Shown one piece after another: positions 16,655 to 26,028 of a stretch of 36,343 nucleotides of DNA. The DNA comes from Gemmatimonadota bacterium. GTDB taxonomy: Bacteria; Gemmatimonadota; Gemmatimonadetes; Gemmatimonadales; GWC2-71-9. The stretch's first letter is position 1, and the number at the start of each line of letters is the position of its first letter. The translations under genes and the position numbers were made by a program. The DNA lies in contig QHTZ01000076.1 in the NCBI GenBank assembly GCA_003221005.1, positions 1 through 36,343 of the forward strand, in the 5' to 3' direction. A model generated the notes under the pieces. The model did not search any database, was not told the origin of the DNA, and worked only from the letters and a program-made list of their open reading frames with translations.

Positions 16655-18145
16655 ATGCGGGTCGTCGTCATTGACGACGAGCACACACTGCGCGAGAGCT
16701 GCGCCACCGTACTGCGTAGCGAAGGCTACGACGTGACGGTGTGCGGCCGTGGCGAGGAGGCGCTCGAGCTCCTGAAGCGCCGAGCGTTCGACATCGCGCT
16801 AGTCGACCTGTACATGCAGGGCGTGAGCGGCTTGACGCTGCTGCGCGCGGCGCTCACCACGAACCGCGACACGATCGTCATCGTGATGACGGGCAATCCC
16901 AGCGTGGACACGAGCATCGAGGCGCTGCGCCAGGGCGCGTTCGATTACCTCCCGAAGCCGTTCTCGGCCACTCATCTGCAGGTGCTGATCGGCCGGGCGG
17001 TGCACACGCTGCTCGTCGCGCGTGAGACGCGCGAGCAGCAGGCGAGCCTCGAGCGGCAACCCGCGCGCACAGACCGGGTCACGCTGCTCGGTACGGCGCC
17101 CGCGTTCCGGCGGGCGGTGGATCTGGCCCGGAAGGTGGCCCCCACCGACGCCTCGGTGTTCATCACGGGAGAGAGCGGGAGCGGGAAGGAGCTCATCGCA
17201 CAGTTCATCCACCAGAACAGCCGCCGGTCCAGCCGCCCGTTCGTGGCGGTCAATTGCGCCGCCCTGCCCGAAGGGCTGCTCGAGTCAGAGATGTTCGGCC
17301 ACCGCAAGGGTGCGTTCACCGGCGCGGTGCGCGACAAGGCCGGGCTGCTGGAAGCGGCAAACGGCGGCACGCTGTTCCTGGACGAGCTGATCGACATGCC
17401 AAAGGCGATCCAGGCGAAGTTGCTGCGGGTGATTCAGGACGGCGTGGTGCGCCGGGTCGGCAGCGAAACCACGGACGCCGTCGTGAACGTGCGGTTCATC
17501 GCCGCCACAAACGGCGAACCCGAGGCGGCGCTCGCGTCGGGCGCGATGCGGGAGGACCTGTACTACCGCCTCCGCGTCGTGCCCATCTCCGTGCCGTCGC
17601 TGCACGAGCGCCCTGAGGACATTCCGCTCCTGGCGGAGTATTTCCTCACGACGTACTGGTCCCGGCACCGCAGCAAGGGCGTTGCGGCACCGAAGCTGAC
17701 CGACGGGGCGATCCACGCGCTGTGCGCGTACCCCTGGCGCGGCAATGTGCGCGAGCTCCAGAACGTGATCGAGCACGTGGCCGTGGTCACCGAGCCAGGA
17801 TCGGAAATCGCGCCTGAAAATCTCAATCTCGCAGAGGACGGAGCCCCCACCAGCGGGGCGAATCCCGCTTCCCTGATCTCGACGATGCTCGAGGAGAGTT
17901 ATCACGTCGCGCGGGACCGGGTCATCGCGCAGTTCGAGCGCCAGTACCTGACCTGGCTGGTGAACCGGGCGGGTGGGAACATGTCGAAAGCCGCTCGAGT
18001 CGCGGGCGTGGATCGCACCACGCTGTATCGGATGATGGAGCGGCACGATCTCCAGCGGAGCCCCACCGCCGGGTGGGTGGTCGAACGCGAGCCGGCGGCA
18101 GAGGCGGCGGTCGAACCGGCCGACGCCGATGAGAACGTAGCGTAA
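16655..18145 (+). CDS. Sigma-54-dependent response regulator of the exopolysaccharide locus
   Basis: An NtrC-type regulator of 496 residues from ATG 16655, chosen because the receiver strand starts at residue 2. ATGs at 16541 and 16547 in the same frame are possible, and none has a good ribosome site. The receiver is intact: DDE at 7-9, phospho-acceptor Asp51 in LVDLYM, Lys101 in PKPF. The AAA+ domain has Walker A GESGSGKE (172-179), GAFTGA (219-224) and Walker B GGTLFLDE, and a Fis-type helix-turn-helix ends the protein (SKAARVAGVDRTTLYRMM). It resembles PrsR-type regulators that control exopolysaccharide genes from sigma-54 promoters. The kinase gene follows after 19 bases. Confidence 0.9.
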   Translation: MRVVVIDDEHTLRESCATVLRSEGYDVTVCGRGEEALELLKRRAFDIALVDLYMQGVSGLTLLRAALTTNRDTIVIVMTGNPSVDTSIEALRQGAFDYLPKPFSATHLQVLIGRAVHTLLVARETREQQASLERQPARTDRVTLLGTAPAFRRAVDLARKVAPTDASVFITGESGSGKELIAQFIHQNSRRSSRPFVAVNCAALPEGLLESEMFGHRKGAFTGAVRDKAGLLEAANGGTLFLDELIDMPKAIQAKLLRVIQDGVVRRVGSETTDAVVNVRFIAATNGEPEAALASGAMREDLYYRLRVVPISVPSLHERPEDIPLLAEYFLTTYWSRHRSKGVAAPKLTDGAIHALCAYPWRGNVRELQNVIEHVAVVTEPGSEIAPENLNLAEDGAPTSGANPASLISTMLEESYHVARDRVIAQFERQYLTWLVNRAGGNMSKAARVAGVDRTTLYRMMERHDLQRSPTAGWVVEREPAAEAAVEPADADENVA

Positions 18146-18164
18146 GCGAGGGGAGAGCCATCGC

Positions 18165-18971
18165 ATGACCGTGCAAATCGCTCCAGAGCGCAAGACGACG
18201 CTACCCCGGCGCACACCGCCACCCCCTCAGCCCGATCCCGAGCCCGAGGATCTGGCGTCGTGCCTGGAGGGACCGAACGGCCTCGACCTGGTGGTCGAAA
18301 TGGCCCACGACCTTCGCTCGCCGTTGACCTCGATTCTCTTCCTGACCGAAGCCCTGCATCAGGGCCAGACAGGCCCGGTTACCGAGGCGCAACAGCGGGC
18401 GCTCGGCCTCGTCTACAGCGCGGCATTATGCCTCTGCACCGCCGCGAGCGACGTCCTCGAGTTGGCTCGGGGCGGGAATCAACTGATGGATCGCGAGCCC
18501 ACGCCCTTCTCAGTGTTGGAATTGTTCACCGCCGTCCGGAACATGACCCTGCCGCTCGCCGTCGCGAAGCAGCTGGAGCTGCGCCTCGTGCACCCCGTCC
18601 CCGAGCGTCGCATCGGCCACGCCCGTGCGCTGTCGCGCGTGCTGCTGAACCTGGCCACGAACGCGGTGAAGTACACCGACTCGGGCTTCGTCGAGGTCGC
18701 CGCGCGACCCCTGTCCGCGTCGCGACTCGAGTTCTCGGTCCGGGATAGCGGCCCTGGCATCGACCCGGTCACGCTCCGTAGCCTGTACCAGCCCGTGCGC
18801 CGGGCGCCCTCCGACGCACGACATCACTTCTCGAGCGCGGGCTTGGGGCTCGCGATCTGCCGCAAGCTCGTGCGGGCGATGGGCGCGGAACTCCAGGTGG
18901 AGACGGCTCCTACCCAGGGTACGCGGTTCTTTTTCCAGCTGGACCTGCCTCCCGCCAAGTCGCTCGCCTAG
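18165..18971 (+). CDS. Soluble histidine kinase
   Basis: A 268-residue kinase with no transmembrane segment and no recognisable sensory domain. A Pro-rich N-terminus (residues 1-30) precedes the dimerisation helix with phospho-acceptor His48 in MAHDLRSPLTS. The ATPase domain shows the N-box LNLATNAVKYT, G1 RDSGPGID and G2 AGLGLAICRKLV. It is the obvious partner of the response regulator encoded 19 bases upstream. Without a sensor, input probably comes from a protein partner binding the N-terminus or dimerisation region (inference). PrsK-type kinases are larger and membrane-bound, so this pair is not a canonical PrsK/PrsR. Confidence 0.9.
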   Translation: MTVQIAPERKTTLPRRTPPPPQPDPEPEDLASCLEGPNGLDLVVEMAHDLRSPLTSILFLTEALHQGQTGPVTEAQQRALGLVYSAALCLCTAASDVLELARGGNQLMDREPTPFSVLELFTAVRNMTLPLAVAKQLELRLVHPVPERRIGHARALSRVLLNLATNAVKYTDSGFVEVAARPLSASRLEFSVRDSGPGIDPVTLRSLYQPVRRAPSDARHHFSSAGLGLAICRKLVRAMGAELQVETAPTQGTRFFFQLDLPPAKSLA

Positions 18972-19061
18972 CCCGCAGCACGTCGTCGCGCGTCACCCAC
19001 ACTCGCCGCCGCAGTGCTATGTGGCGCGCGCACCGCAGGCTCGACACCACATCGTAACTCA

Positions 19062-19080
19062 CTAACTACCAATATGTTAG
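19062..19080. promoter_or_regulatory. CTAAC/GTTAG dyad upstream of the sugar transferase gene
   Basis: CTAAC (19062-19066) and GTTAG (19076-19080) form a 5-bp inverted repeat with a 9-base spacer, in an AT-rich island within otherwise GC-rich DNA about 55 bases before the gene. It may be a regulator site or part of the promoter. I see no convincing -24/-12 or -35/-10 pair nearby. Confidence 0.3.
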
Positions 19081-19132
19081 CAAAGCTCGCCGCGGCTCTA
19101 CCGGTGCACGGAGCTTGCTAATACCACGAGGC

Positions 19133-19852
19133 ATGACCACCGCTCTTCACTCGCTGACCGCGCCACACGCGCCGGCGCTTGGGGCGTACCCCGCGCCGCA
19201 TGCGGCCGCCCGCGAACCGCGCACGCGCCGCGTGCTCAACGTGCTCGTGGCGGCGGTCGGGATCGTCCTCGCGCTCCCGCTGATGCTGCTCCTTGCCGTG
19301 CTGATCAAGCTCACGTCGCGCGGCCCGGTGTTCTTCACCCAGATGCGAATTGGCATGGACCGCCGCTCGCTGTCGCGCGTGGGCGGGAATACGCGGCGCC
19401 AGATGGATCTGGGCGGCCGGCCGTTCGTCATGTACAAGTTCCGCACGATGTACGTCGATCACGGGAACGGCGACCGCCACGTGTGGGCGCGCCCCGGTGA
19501 CTCCCGCGTGACCGCGATCGGGCGAGTGCTGCGCAACCTCCGGCTCGACGAGCTGCCGCAACTCGTTAACGTGCTGAAGGGCGACATGAACGTCGTGGGC
19601 CCACGGCCCGAGCAGCCGGCGATTTTCGTCTATTTGCGGGAGCAGATCGAGGGGTACCAGCGCCGCCAACGCGTGCGGCCGGGCATTACGGGGTGGGCGC
19701 AGATCAACCAAGCGTACGATCAGTCCGTCGAGGACGTCCGCAACAAGCTCAGGCTCGACCTCGACTACATCCGGCGCCAGTCGGCACCCGAGGACCTCAA
19801 GATCATGGTGCGGACGCTCCCCGTCATGCTGTTCGGGCGCGGCGCCTGGTGA
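19133..19852 (+). CDS. Initiating polyprenyl-phosphate sugar-1-phosphate transferase
   Basis: A 239-residue monotopic phosphoglycosyl transferase of the WcaJ/PglC superfamily. It starts polymer synthesis by moving a sugar-phosphate from a nucleotide sugar to undecaprenyl phosphate at the inner membrane. One reentrant hydrophobic helix (VLVAAVGIVLALPLMLLLAV, about 25-44) is followed by PVFFTQMRIG, YKFRTM, the catalytic pair in RLDELPQL, NVVGPRPE and PGITGWAQIN. Long forms have four extra N-terminal helices, absent here. ATG 19133 is preferred, but a TTG at 19115 in frame is possible, and neither has a well-spaced ribosome site. The substrate sugar cannot be told; GlcNAc-1-P or hexose-1-P are options. 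Confidence 0.9.
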   Translation: MTTALHSLTAPHAPALGAYPAPHAAAREPRTRRVLNVLVAAVGIVLALPLMLLLAVLIKLTSRGPVFFTQMRIGMDRRSLSRVGGNTRRQMDLGGRPFVMYKFRTMYVDHGNGDRHVWARPGDSRVTAIGRVLRNLRLDELPQLVNVLKGDMNVVGPRPEQPAIFVYLREQIEGYQRRQRVRPGITGWAQINQAYDQSVEDVRNKLRLDLDYIRRQSAPEDLKIMVRTLPVMLFGRGAW

Positions 19853-19859
19853 CGACGGG

Positions 19860-21035
19860 TCAGCGCGCCGGCACGGGGTCGCGGCGCGTGGGCTCCCACA
19901 CCGGCGCCAGCCGACCCGCCAGAACCCGCAGCCACGCGTGCAGCACCGCCAGATTCCCAGCCACGAAGTAGGTCGGCAAAGCGAGCAGCCGCGGCAGCGT
20001 CTTGCGCTCCGGCCACAGCCATCCGCAGGCGGCCAAGAGAGCGAGCACTGCCGAGGTGGCGAGAGCGGCACGGGCCCATCCTGACGTGAACGCCAGTACA
20101 CCAAGGGCGGCCAGGAGCGACGCCAACGCCCAGGGCACGAGCCAGCGACAGAGCTTGTGGCTGAAGAGCATCCAGGCGAACACGCCGTAGCGCAGTGGGT
20201 TCAGCAGGGCGCGCTTGTAGGCCAGGGTGCCGAGGCCGCGAGTGATGGTCCTCACCTTCCGTCGGTACTCCTGGCGCAGCGACGCGCCCCGCGGCACGAA
20301 GCACACCGCTTCCGGAACGGACACCGCCCGCCGCCCGTGCTCCCGGGCGGTGAGCGCCGCGGCAAAGTCGCGACTCAGGGCCTCGGGCACGTCCTCCATA
20401 TGCAGCTTGGCGCGGATCGCGTACAGGCATCCTGACGCGCCCACGATTCCATACACCTTCGTCTCCAGGTCGCGGGTCCACATTTCGTACCCCACGTACG
20501 CTTCCTCCCCGGCGTTCGCCTGCGCGCTCACATCCGCTACGCTCACGTCGCGCCCTGAAGCGACGCCAACTGATGCGTCAGTGAACGCGCCCACGAGATG
20601 CTTGACGGCCTCGGGGTGGATCCGTACCGAGGCGTCGGTGTTGACGACGATCTCACCCGTGAGGTGCCGGCGCGCCGCGTTCTCGGCAGCTGTCTTGCCG
20701 CGCCGTTGCGACAGCTGCAACAGCTCGACGCCGCGGTCGCGGAAGCTCGAGACGATCTCATGCGTCCGGTCCGTGGACGCGTCCGAGATCACGAGGATCT
20801 GGTGCCGATCGGCCGGATAGTCGAGCGCGAGGATGCGTTCGAGGGTGCCGGCGATGACGTGCGCCTCGTTGTAGACGGGAAGGGTGATGCTGATCCGAGG
20901 CCAGCGGGACGGGGCTCGCCGCGCGCGCGGCCTGTGAGGGCGCAGTCTCAGCAGTGTCAGGATGGCGGGATAGCCGAAATAGGCGTACAGGCAAAAGCCC
21001 AGCGCCAGTGCGAGCACGACCCGAGGCAGCACCAT
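19860..21035 (-). CDS. Membrane glycosyltransferase, family 2
   Basis: A 391-residue GT2 enzyme from ATG 21035, which overlaps the stop of the upstream glycosyltransferase gene by one base (TGATG). The layout is an N-terminal membrane helix (LALALGFCLYAYFGY), a GT-A domain with LPVYNEAHVI, SDASTDRT and the DxD-type NTDAS motif (about 50-270), and a C-terminal membrane region with two to three helices. The SRDFA and RRKVRTI segments occupy the places of the ED and QxxRW motifs of processive enzymes but differ from them, so a single-addition enzyme is more likely. It is the last gene of the minus-strand operon that begins at 27448. Confidence 0.85.
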   Translation of the reverse strand: MVLPRVVLALALGFCLYAYFGYPAILTLLRLRPHRPRARRAPSRWPRISITLPVYNEAHVIAGTLERILALDYPADRHQILVISDASTDRTHEIVSSFRDRGVELLQLSQRRGKTAAENAARRHLTGEIVVNTDASVRIHPEAVKHLVGAFTDASVGVASGRDVSVADVSAQANAGEEAYVGYEMWTRDLETKVYGIVGASGCLYAIRAKLHMEDVPEALSRDFAAALTAREHGRRAVSVPEAVCFVPRGASLRQEYRRKVRTITRGLGTLAYKRALLNPLRYGVFAWMLFSHKLCRWLVPWALASLLAALGVLAFTSGWARAALATSAVLALLAACGWLWPERKTLPRLLALPTYFVAGNLAVLHAWLRVLAGRLAPVWEPTRRDPVPAR

Positions 21036-22156
21036 CACGTCGCCACCGGCGCGGGCACGCCCTGGGAGACCTGCCGGTAGATGCCCGCGTAGCGGTCGAG
21101 CCACGGCCCGCCGCTGAAGTCCCGCTCCAGACGAGTGCGCGCGGCACGCGCGCGCTGCTGCGCCGCGGCCGGGCGCTCGTACACGCCCAGAATCTCCGCT
21201 GCGAGGGCGACCGGGTCGTCCGGAGGGACGAGTACGCCTTCCGTTGACGACATGACATCGGGCACGCCCCCTACGCCGGTCGCGACAATGGGGACACCGG
21301 CGGCCATCGCCTCGAACAGAACGACGGGAGTGCCTTCCGTTCGCGAGCTCAACACAAAGACGTCGAACGCCGAAAACAATCGCGCCGCACCCGGCACCAC
21401 GCCGTGCCAGTGGATTCGCTCCGCGAGCCCGAGGGCACGCGCCCGATCGAGTAGCACGCCGCGCTCGCGGCCCGTCCCAAGGACGGAGACGACAATCGGC
21501 AGGTCCCGCAAGTGCCCGATGGCATCGAGCAGGACGTCTGGACCCTTCTCCACGCTGAGCCGGCCGACCCAACCGACGTGAAAGGCGCGCGCAGGGATGC
21601 CGAGGGCGCGGCGTGCCGCGAGTCGCTCGAGCGGCGGCGTGATTCCCTGCCACGCGTTCTGGACAAGGTGCAACCGGTGGGGCGGTACACCGTCCTGAAT
21701 CAGCTGCACCATGAGCGGGCGCGAGACCACCACCACGGCGTCGAACTTCCGGTGGGCGCGCCGCTGCATCCGCTCGTACAACCGGTTCTTCCAATCTCCT
21801 CCGGTGAAGCCGTGAACTGTCGTCACCGTCGGGATGCCTAGCCGCCGGGCCACGGGTGCGTCCACGACATCCGGCCGATACCCGTGCGTGTGTACCACGT
21901 CGGGCCGCAGTCGGCGGCACAGCGCCAGGATCGCGGCGCGCTCTCGCCAATAGGCACGGCCCGAGAGGACGATCGGATGCGTCGTGACCCCACCGGCCCC
22001 CAGTGAATGGAGGAGCTGATCGGCCGCACCGGCGCCGTCGAGCACCGCTGCCACGTGCACCTCTTCCCCGGAGCGCGCCTGTCCTTGCGCGAGCAAGTGG
22101 ACGACGTGCTCCAAGCCGCCGACCTCCGCCGGCGCTAGAATGTGGAGGATGAGCAT
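21035..22156 (-). CDS. Glycosyltransferase, family 4 (GT-B)
   Basis: A 373-residue retaining GT-B glycosyltransferase. The N-terminal half starts ILHILAPAEVGGLEHVVH with the glycine-rich acceptor loop and contains DVVHTHGYRPDVV. The C-terminal half has VGWVGRLSVEKGPDVLLDAI and the nucleotide-sugar motif SSRTEGTPVVLFEAMAAGVP (E-x7-E). It adds one sugar of the repeat unit at the cytoplasmic membrane face; the sugar is unknown. GAAGGAACC precedes ATG 22156. It follows the SGNH gene by 26 bases and overlaps the next glycosyltransferase gene by one base. Confidence 0.9.
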   Translation of the reverse strand: MLILHILAPAEVGGLEHVVHLLAQGQARSGEEVHVAAVLDGAGAADQLLHSLGAGGVTTHPIVLSGRAYWRERAAILALCRRLRPDVVHTHGYRPDVVDAPVARRLGIPTVTTVHGFTGGDWKNRLYERMQRRAHRKFDAVVVVSRPLMVQLIQDGVPPHRLHLVQNAWQGITPPLERLAARRALGIPARAFHVGWVGRLSVEKGPDVLLDAIGHLRDLPIVVSVLGTGRERGVLLDRARALGLAERIHWHGVVPGAARLFSAFDVFVLSSRTEGTPVVLFEAMAAGVPIVATGVGGVPDVMSSTEGVLVPPDDPVALAAEILGVYERPAAAQQRARAARTRLERDFSGGPWLDRYAGIYRQVSQGVPAPVAT

Positions 22157-22182
22157 CGGTTCCTTCTTCCGCCGCGCCTCCG

Positions 22183-23385
22183 TCAGGTGCGGGCGATCAC
22201 CGTGGAGGACAACTCCGACACACCGGACCGGAGGGACCGCGGACTCCCCCGTTGCCGCCCCAGCAGGACCGCGGCGACGGTTCGCGCCACGACCGCCGCG
22301 CCCGCCGGGGTGAGGTGGTCGTGGTCGTAATAGTGGCGCAGCCCCTGGGTCAACACTGGACGGAGGTCAAGGTGTGGGACGCAGAGTGCCTCGGCAATCG
22401 TGGCGGCACGGGCATCGACGAGCCCCAACAGGTGGTTGACGACCTCCAGGCTGTAATAGACGCTGACGGTTTCCTTCCAGGGCAAACCGACCGCGCCATG
22501 CCAGAAACGAGCCCGTTCCTCGGCTGTATAGTCCTTCTCGAACCATGGCTGGCGCACGACGAGCACGCGTTTCGCGTGCGCCATGGCTCTGCGGACGACT
22601 CGGCGGAAATGGAGCTCGAAGTTATCCAACAGGGAGGCTGGGTCCGGCACCGCCGTTCGCACCTCCTTTGCCGCGGCGCGCATCAGCCGCGCGGTCGCGA
22701 ACCACGCCCCGCCCCGCTCCTTCACCTCCAACGGATGCAACCATGATCGACGCAGCCGGCGGGCCACCTCCGTGAGGGCCCAGGCGGCAGGCGCCACACC
22801 GAAGGGCTGTCTCGGGTGACAGCCGAACAGCATTAACTCCGGCACCGGAGGGGCCGCACACGAGGGGGGCGCGCCGATCTCGAGCCAGTGGTACACGTCG
22901 CTGGCCCCGACCATGATGAGAATGGCATCGAGGTGGCGGTACCGGGGGAGGACCCGCTCGAGGATGACGTCCAACTCGATCGACCCGACGCCCGAGTGGC
23001 CGATATTGCCCACGTGAACCTGGCGAGCACCTAAGGTGCGGAGGCTGCCCGGTGCATTCAGCAAACGCTCGAGAGCCCCTGGCCAGCTCGTGGGCTGGTC
23101 GAGCATGAAACACTCGACGGCGCTTCCCCCCACGGCCAGAATCCGGTAGAGTCCCGCATCGCTCCCCCGAACGTCGTCGCCGCGCTCACCATCCGCGTTG
23201 ATGTCGAACCGCACTCGGCGTTCGAGCTCAGGACATGCCTCGGGATCCACCTGGATCTCAAGCCTTGCCCCTGGCGCCCACACGTAGCAGTGGGAACGCC
23301 GTCGAACCCACCAGCGGGCTCCCACCTCGGCGACGGCGAGCATGGTCAGTAGCGCGCATGCGGCGACGAGCACGCCGATGGTCAT
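22183..23385 (-). CDS. Membrane-anchored SGNH/GDSL-like hydrolase or acyl-esterase
   Basis: A 400-residue protein from ATG 23385, which overlaps the flippase stop (ATGA). A single N-terminal transmembrane helix (IGVLVAACALLTMLAVAEVGA) is followed by an SGNH domain. Block I is AVGGSAVECF with the nucleophile Ser, block III is MVGASDVYHW where Asp stands in for the usual Asn, and block V is DHDHLTP with the Asp-x-x-His pair. Family members in polysaccharide loci remove or transfer O-acyl groups, so acetylation editing on the periplasmic side is likely (inference). The changed block III residue makes activity less certain. Confidence 0.75.
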   Translation of the reverse strand: MTIGVLVAACALLTMLAVAEVGARWWVRRRSHCYVWAPGARLEIQVDPEACPELERRVRFDINADGERGDDVRGSDAGLYRILAVGGSAVECFMLDQPTSWPGALERLLNAPGSLRTLGARQVHVGNIGHSGVGSIELDVILERVLPRYRHLDAILIMVGASDVYHWLEIGAPPSCAAPPVPELMLFGCHPRQPFGVAPAAWALTEVARRLRRSWLHPLEVKERGGAWFATARLMRAAAKEVRTAVPDPASLLDNFELHFRRVVRRAMAHAKRVLVVRQPWFEKDYTAEERARFWHGAVGLPWKETVSVYYSLEVVNHLLGLVDARAATIAEALCVPHLDLRPVLTQGLRHYYDHDHLTPAGAAVVARTVAAVLLGRQRGSPRSLRSGVSELSSTVIART

Positions 23386-24890
23386 GCCCGGCTCCAGGCC
23401 CGCAACACGGGAAGCCGGGCCCGCAGGTCGACGTATGGATCGTTCCGATACACGAAGAACACCCACGTCAAGCCGAAGAGCAGCACCATAGCGACGCCGG
23501 CACTCGCCAAGCCCCCGAGGCTTCGGACGTCGAGGCCAAGCTTGAACCAGAACAGCAGTGCCAGCACTGGGAGCGCGCCGAGGGTCGCGCGAGGCACTAC
23601 GTAGCGGAGGTACCCTGCGACTGGGGTCTGCAGCTCCCGGCAGGCATGGACCAAAACTAGGGCGGCGAACAGGACGTTAGGAATGGCGGTCCCGATCGCA
23701 ACGCCGGCGAGGCCCAGCGGGCGCGCCAGCACGACGCTCAGGCCGAGGTTGATGAGCCCAGCGACGAGGAATCCGATAGTCGGCAGACCCGGCTTGCCAA
23801 GCCCCATGAGAATCGGGAGCGCCACGCCGCGCACCGGGAGGAACACCAGGTACGAGACCATGAGAATCTGCAGCACCTGGCCCGCCGGCTTCTCGAACGT
23901 CGGATCGATCCACCAGGCGATGAACCGGGGCCCGAGGACAATCAGGAACAGCCCGGCCATCATCGTCAGCGAGAGGGCGATCTTGGACCACTTGAGGAAG
24001 ATCTCACGCAACTCCGCGGTCCGTCCCTGGGTCTTCAGCCGCGTCGCCAGCGGCATCACCACGGCGGCGATCGCGATGACCAGTTCCATCAGGTAGAGGA
24101 TAAAGCTGTTGGCGACGGTGAAGTACGGAATCGAGCTCACGTCCTGGAATTTCCCGATGACGAGCGAGTCCGTCTCGAACGAAAGACGGATCCCGGCGCT
24201 CAACACGAGGACGTACAAGCTGAAGGAGAAAATCCGCCGCACCATCCCCCAATCGAAGTCTGTCAGGCGGATCCGAGTGCCCGGATAGCGCCGCAGGATC
24301 AACCATGCGCACAGCGCAAAATCGAACGCCAAGCAGGCGAGCTGGATCAGGGCCAGGACGCTCAACGACGGCCTGAAAGTCAGCAGTCCGAGCGTCAGTC
24401 CCAGTCGCAGCAGTACGCCGGCGAAGCGCACGACGTTGCGGGGCACAAAGTCGTCGTGAGCGGAGAGAACCCCGTTCGGGAGCATCCCGACGAACCCGAC
24501 GGCCACGTACAAGACCGTGAGCGCGAAGGCCCAGTGGGCATCCGCCTGAATGCTCGCCGGAATGTCGTACGTGACGTTGAAGAACACGTACAGTCCCATC
24601 CCGACGACCAGCGCCACCCCGCCCAGCAGCAGGTACAGGGCGGTGCAGCTCCCGATGGCCTCGTTGAGTTTGCGCACGTCGCCGTCCGCCACGTGTTGCG
24701 CGAAGTAGCGGACCGACGCCATGGGCACACCGAGCACCAGGAGCCCGAGGTACCCGGTGATCGAGTTGATCAGGTTCCAAGTGCCGTACCCGGCGTCGCC
24801 GAGCTTGTGAAGCGTGAACGGAGTGAGAAGGTAGGCCGCTACGATGGTGACGAGCGTGATGATCCAGTTGCTGCCGACACTCTTGAACAC
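23382..24890 (-). CDS. Wzx-type lipid-linked oligosaccharide flippase
   Basis: A 502-residue polytopic protein from GTG 24890, chosen because GAGGG lies about 10 bases upstream and the hydrophobic part starts at residue 8. About 12-14 transmembrane helices are visible. The first (NWIITLVTIVAAYLLTP) is followed by LGDAGYGTWNLINSITGYLGLL, typical of the MATE-like polysaccharide transporter family. It should move undecaprenyl-linked repeat units to the periplasm for the Wzy-type polymerase encoded at 32763. It overlaps the SGNH gene by 4 bases and is separated from the deacetylase gene by 91 bases. Confidence 0.9.
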   Translation of the reverse strand: MFKSVGSNWIITLVTIVAAYLLTPFTLHKLGDAGYGTWNLINSITGYLGLLVLGVPMASVRYFAQHVADGDVRKLNEAIGSCTALYLLLGGVALVVGMGLYVFFNVTYDIPASIQADAHWAFALTVLYVAVGFVGMLPNGVLSAHDDFVPRNVVRFAGVLLRLGLTLGLLTFRPSLSVLALIQLACLAFDFALCAWLILRRYPGTRIRLTDFDWGMVRRIFSFSLYVLVLSAGIRLSFETDSLVIGKFQDVSSIPYFTVANSFILYLMELVIAIAAVVMPLATRLKTQGRTAELREIFLKWSKIALSLTMMAGLFLIVLGPRFIAWWIDPTFEKPAGQVLQILMVSYLVFLPVRGVALPILMGLGKPGLPTIGFLVAGLINLGLSVVLARPLGLAGVAIGTAIPNVLFAALVLVHACRELQTPVAGYLRYVVPRATLGALPVLALLFWFKLGLDVRSLGGLASAGVAMVLLFGLTWVFFVYRNDPYVDLRARLPVLRAWSRA

Positions 24891-24981
24891 GCGTTGTCTT
24901 CCCTCGCGACAGGGCCGCTCGTCCTCAGTCCGACGTGGGATTCCGCCCGCCCGCCCCAGTGCAGGGCCTGTGCCAATCGCC

Positions 24982-26028
24982 CTAACGAACTCCGGTAGCC
25001 GACGCGTGCGGCTCGAGCGTTGCGCTGTCGCCACACAGAAGCGCCGCGGCCTCGCTGATCGTGGCAAAGGTCACCCGAGTGAAACGGGCCAGGCCGTCGA
25101 GATAGGCGTCGACGGAGGCGTACAGGCGCGCGACATCCGCCGCCGTAGCCGCGAAGGGACTCAGCCCGGGCTTGAGACTCGGGGTATGCCAGGACAGCTG
25201 GAGATGGGGCACACCAAGTTCGAGCAGTTGGCGCGAGAGCGTCAGCATGTCGGCGACCGACGCCAGCTCCGGGCTCAGGGCGACGCGCTTGACCACGCCG
25301 GTCCGGGCGGCGAGCCCGGCGAGACGAAACCAGCGGAGCGGCGCCACATCGAGAAGGCGGCGTACGGGCTCCCAGAAGCTGAAGGGCCGGCGGCTGAAGC
25401 CGAAGGAGAGGGGGATCTCGACCAGGGGTCCCGAAGGGGCGGGCTGTGTGACGTCACGATCCGGCGCGAGGTGATACGGCGCGAGCGGCGCGCCCACGAA
25501 GTTCGGGCCATCGTCGAAGTCCTCCCAACTGATGAACGGGCACACACTCGAGTCGACGCGGTACCCGCAACGCAGCAGCGCGCCGACCGTATCGCGCCCG
25601 AGACCGTAGCGCCCGGCGCGAAAGGCGCGCGGCGGGAAGCCGAAGGTCTCCTCGAGCGCAGCGGTCAGGCGCTCGATCTTGGCCAGCTGCAGGTCGGCGG
25701 GCAGGTTCTTGAGCATCGAGTTCCGAGGGACTAGCGCTTGCAGCAAGGGAGGTGTGTTCCAGGGGTGCAGGTGCGCCGCGATCTCGCCTCCGCCCCGGTC
25801 ACATGCGTCCTGCAGCGCGTCCGCCGCCCGGGAGTCGATTGCGACTCTGTAGGCGGTGAAGTACGTCGGCCGCACCCCCAGGCGCCTGAAGAACTCCGCG
25901 AGCGGCCGGAGCTCGCCGATGTTCTCAAGCGTCACACCGCTACGGCTGGGGCGCCAGTTGTCCTCCTCAGTGTCGATCGACACGATGACCACGACGCCGC
26001 CAGAGCCGCGGCCAGGTCGCTCACTCAT
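24982..26028 (-). CDS. Polysaccharide deacetylase-like protein (WalW-like)
   Basis: A 348-residue NodB-fold protein. ATG 26028 is preferred over the ATG at 26046 because AGGG lies 8 bases upstream; it overlaps the upstream gene by 8 bases. Catalytic motifs fit the family: VVIVSIDTEED near residue 15 supplies the metal-binding Asp, EIAAHLHPW the His-x-His pair and FRAGRYGLG the Arg-containing third motif. A late His lies in LQLSWHTPS. No signal peptide or membrane helix is evident, so it would act in the cytoplasm, perhaps on lipid-linked amino sugars before flipping (inference). N-deacetylation would fit the GlcNAc/ManNAc supply encoded nearby. Confidence 0.8.
   Translation of the reverse strand: MSERPGRGSGGVVVIVSIDTEEDNWRPSRSGVTLENIGELRPLAEFFRRLGVRPTYFTAYRVAIDSRAADALQDACDRGGGEIAAHLHPWNTPPLLQALVPRNSMLKNLPADLQLAKIERLTAALEETFGFPPRAFRAGRYGLGRDTVGALLRCGYRVDSSVCPFISWEDFDDGPNFVGAPLAPYHLAPDRDVTQPAPSGPLVEIPLSFGFSRRPFSFWEPVRRLLDVAPLRWFRLAGLAARTGVVKRVALSPELASVADMLTLSRQLLELGVPHLQLSWHTPSLKPGLSPFAATAADVARLYASVDAYLDGLARFTRVTFATISEAAALLCGDSATLEPHASATGVR

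Noticed and set aside
19094..19117. Sigma-54-like sites just before the sugar transferase gene
   Set aside because: Two overlapping candidates each miss core bases, and their predicted starts fall within 15 bases of the start codon. Chance matches are likely in this composition.
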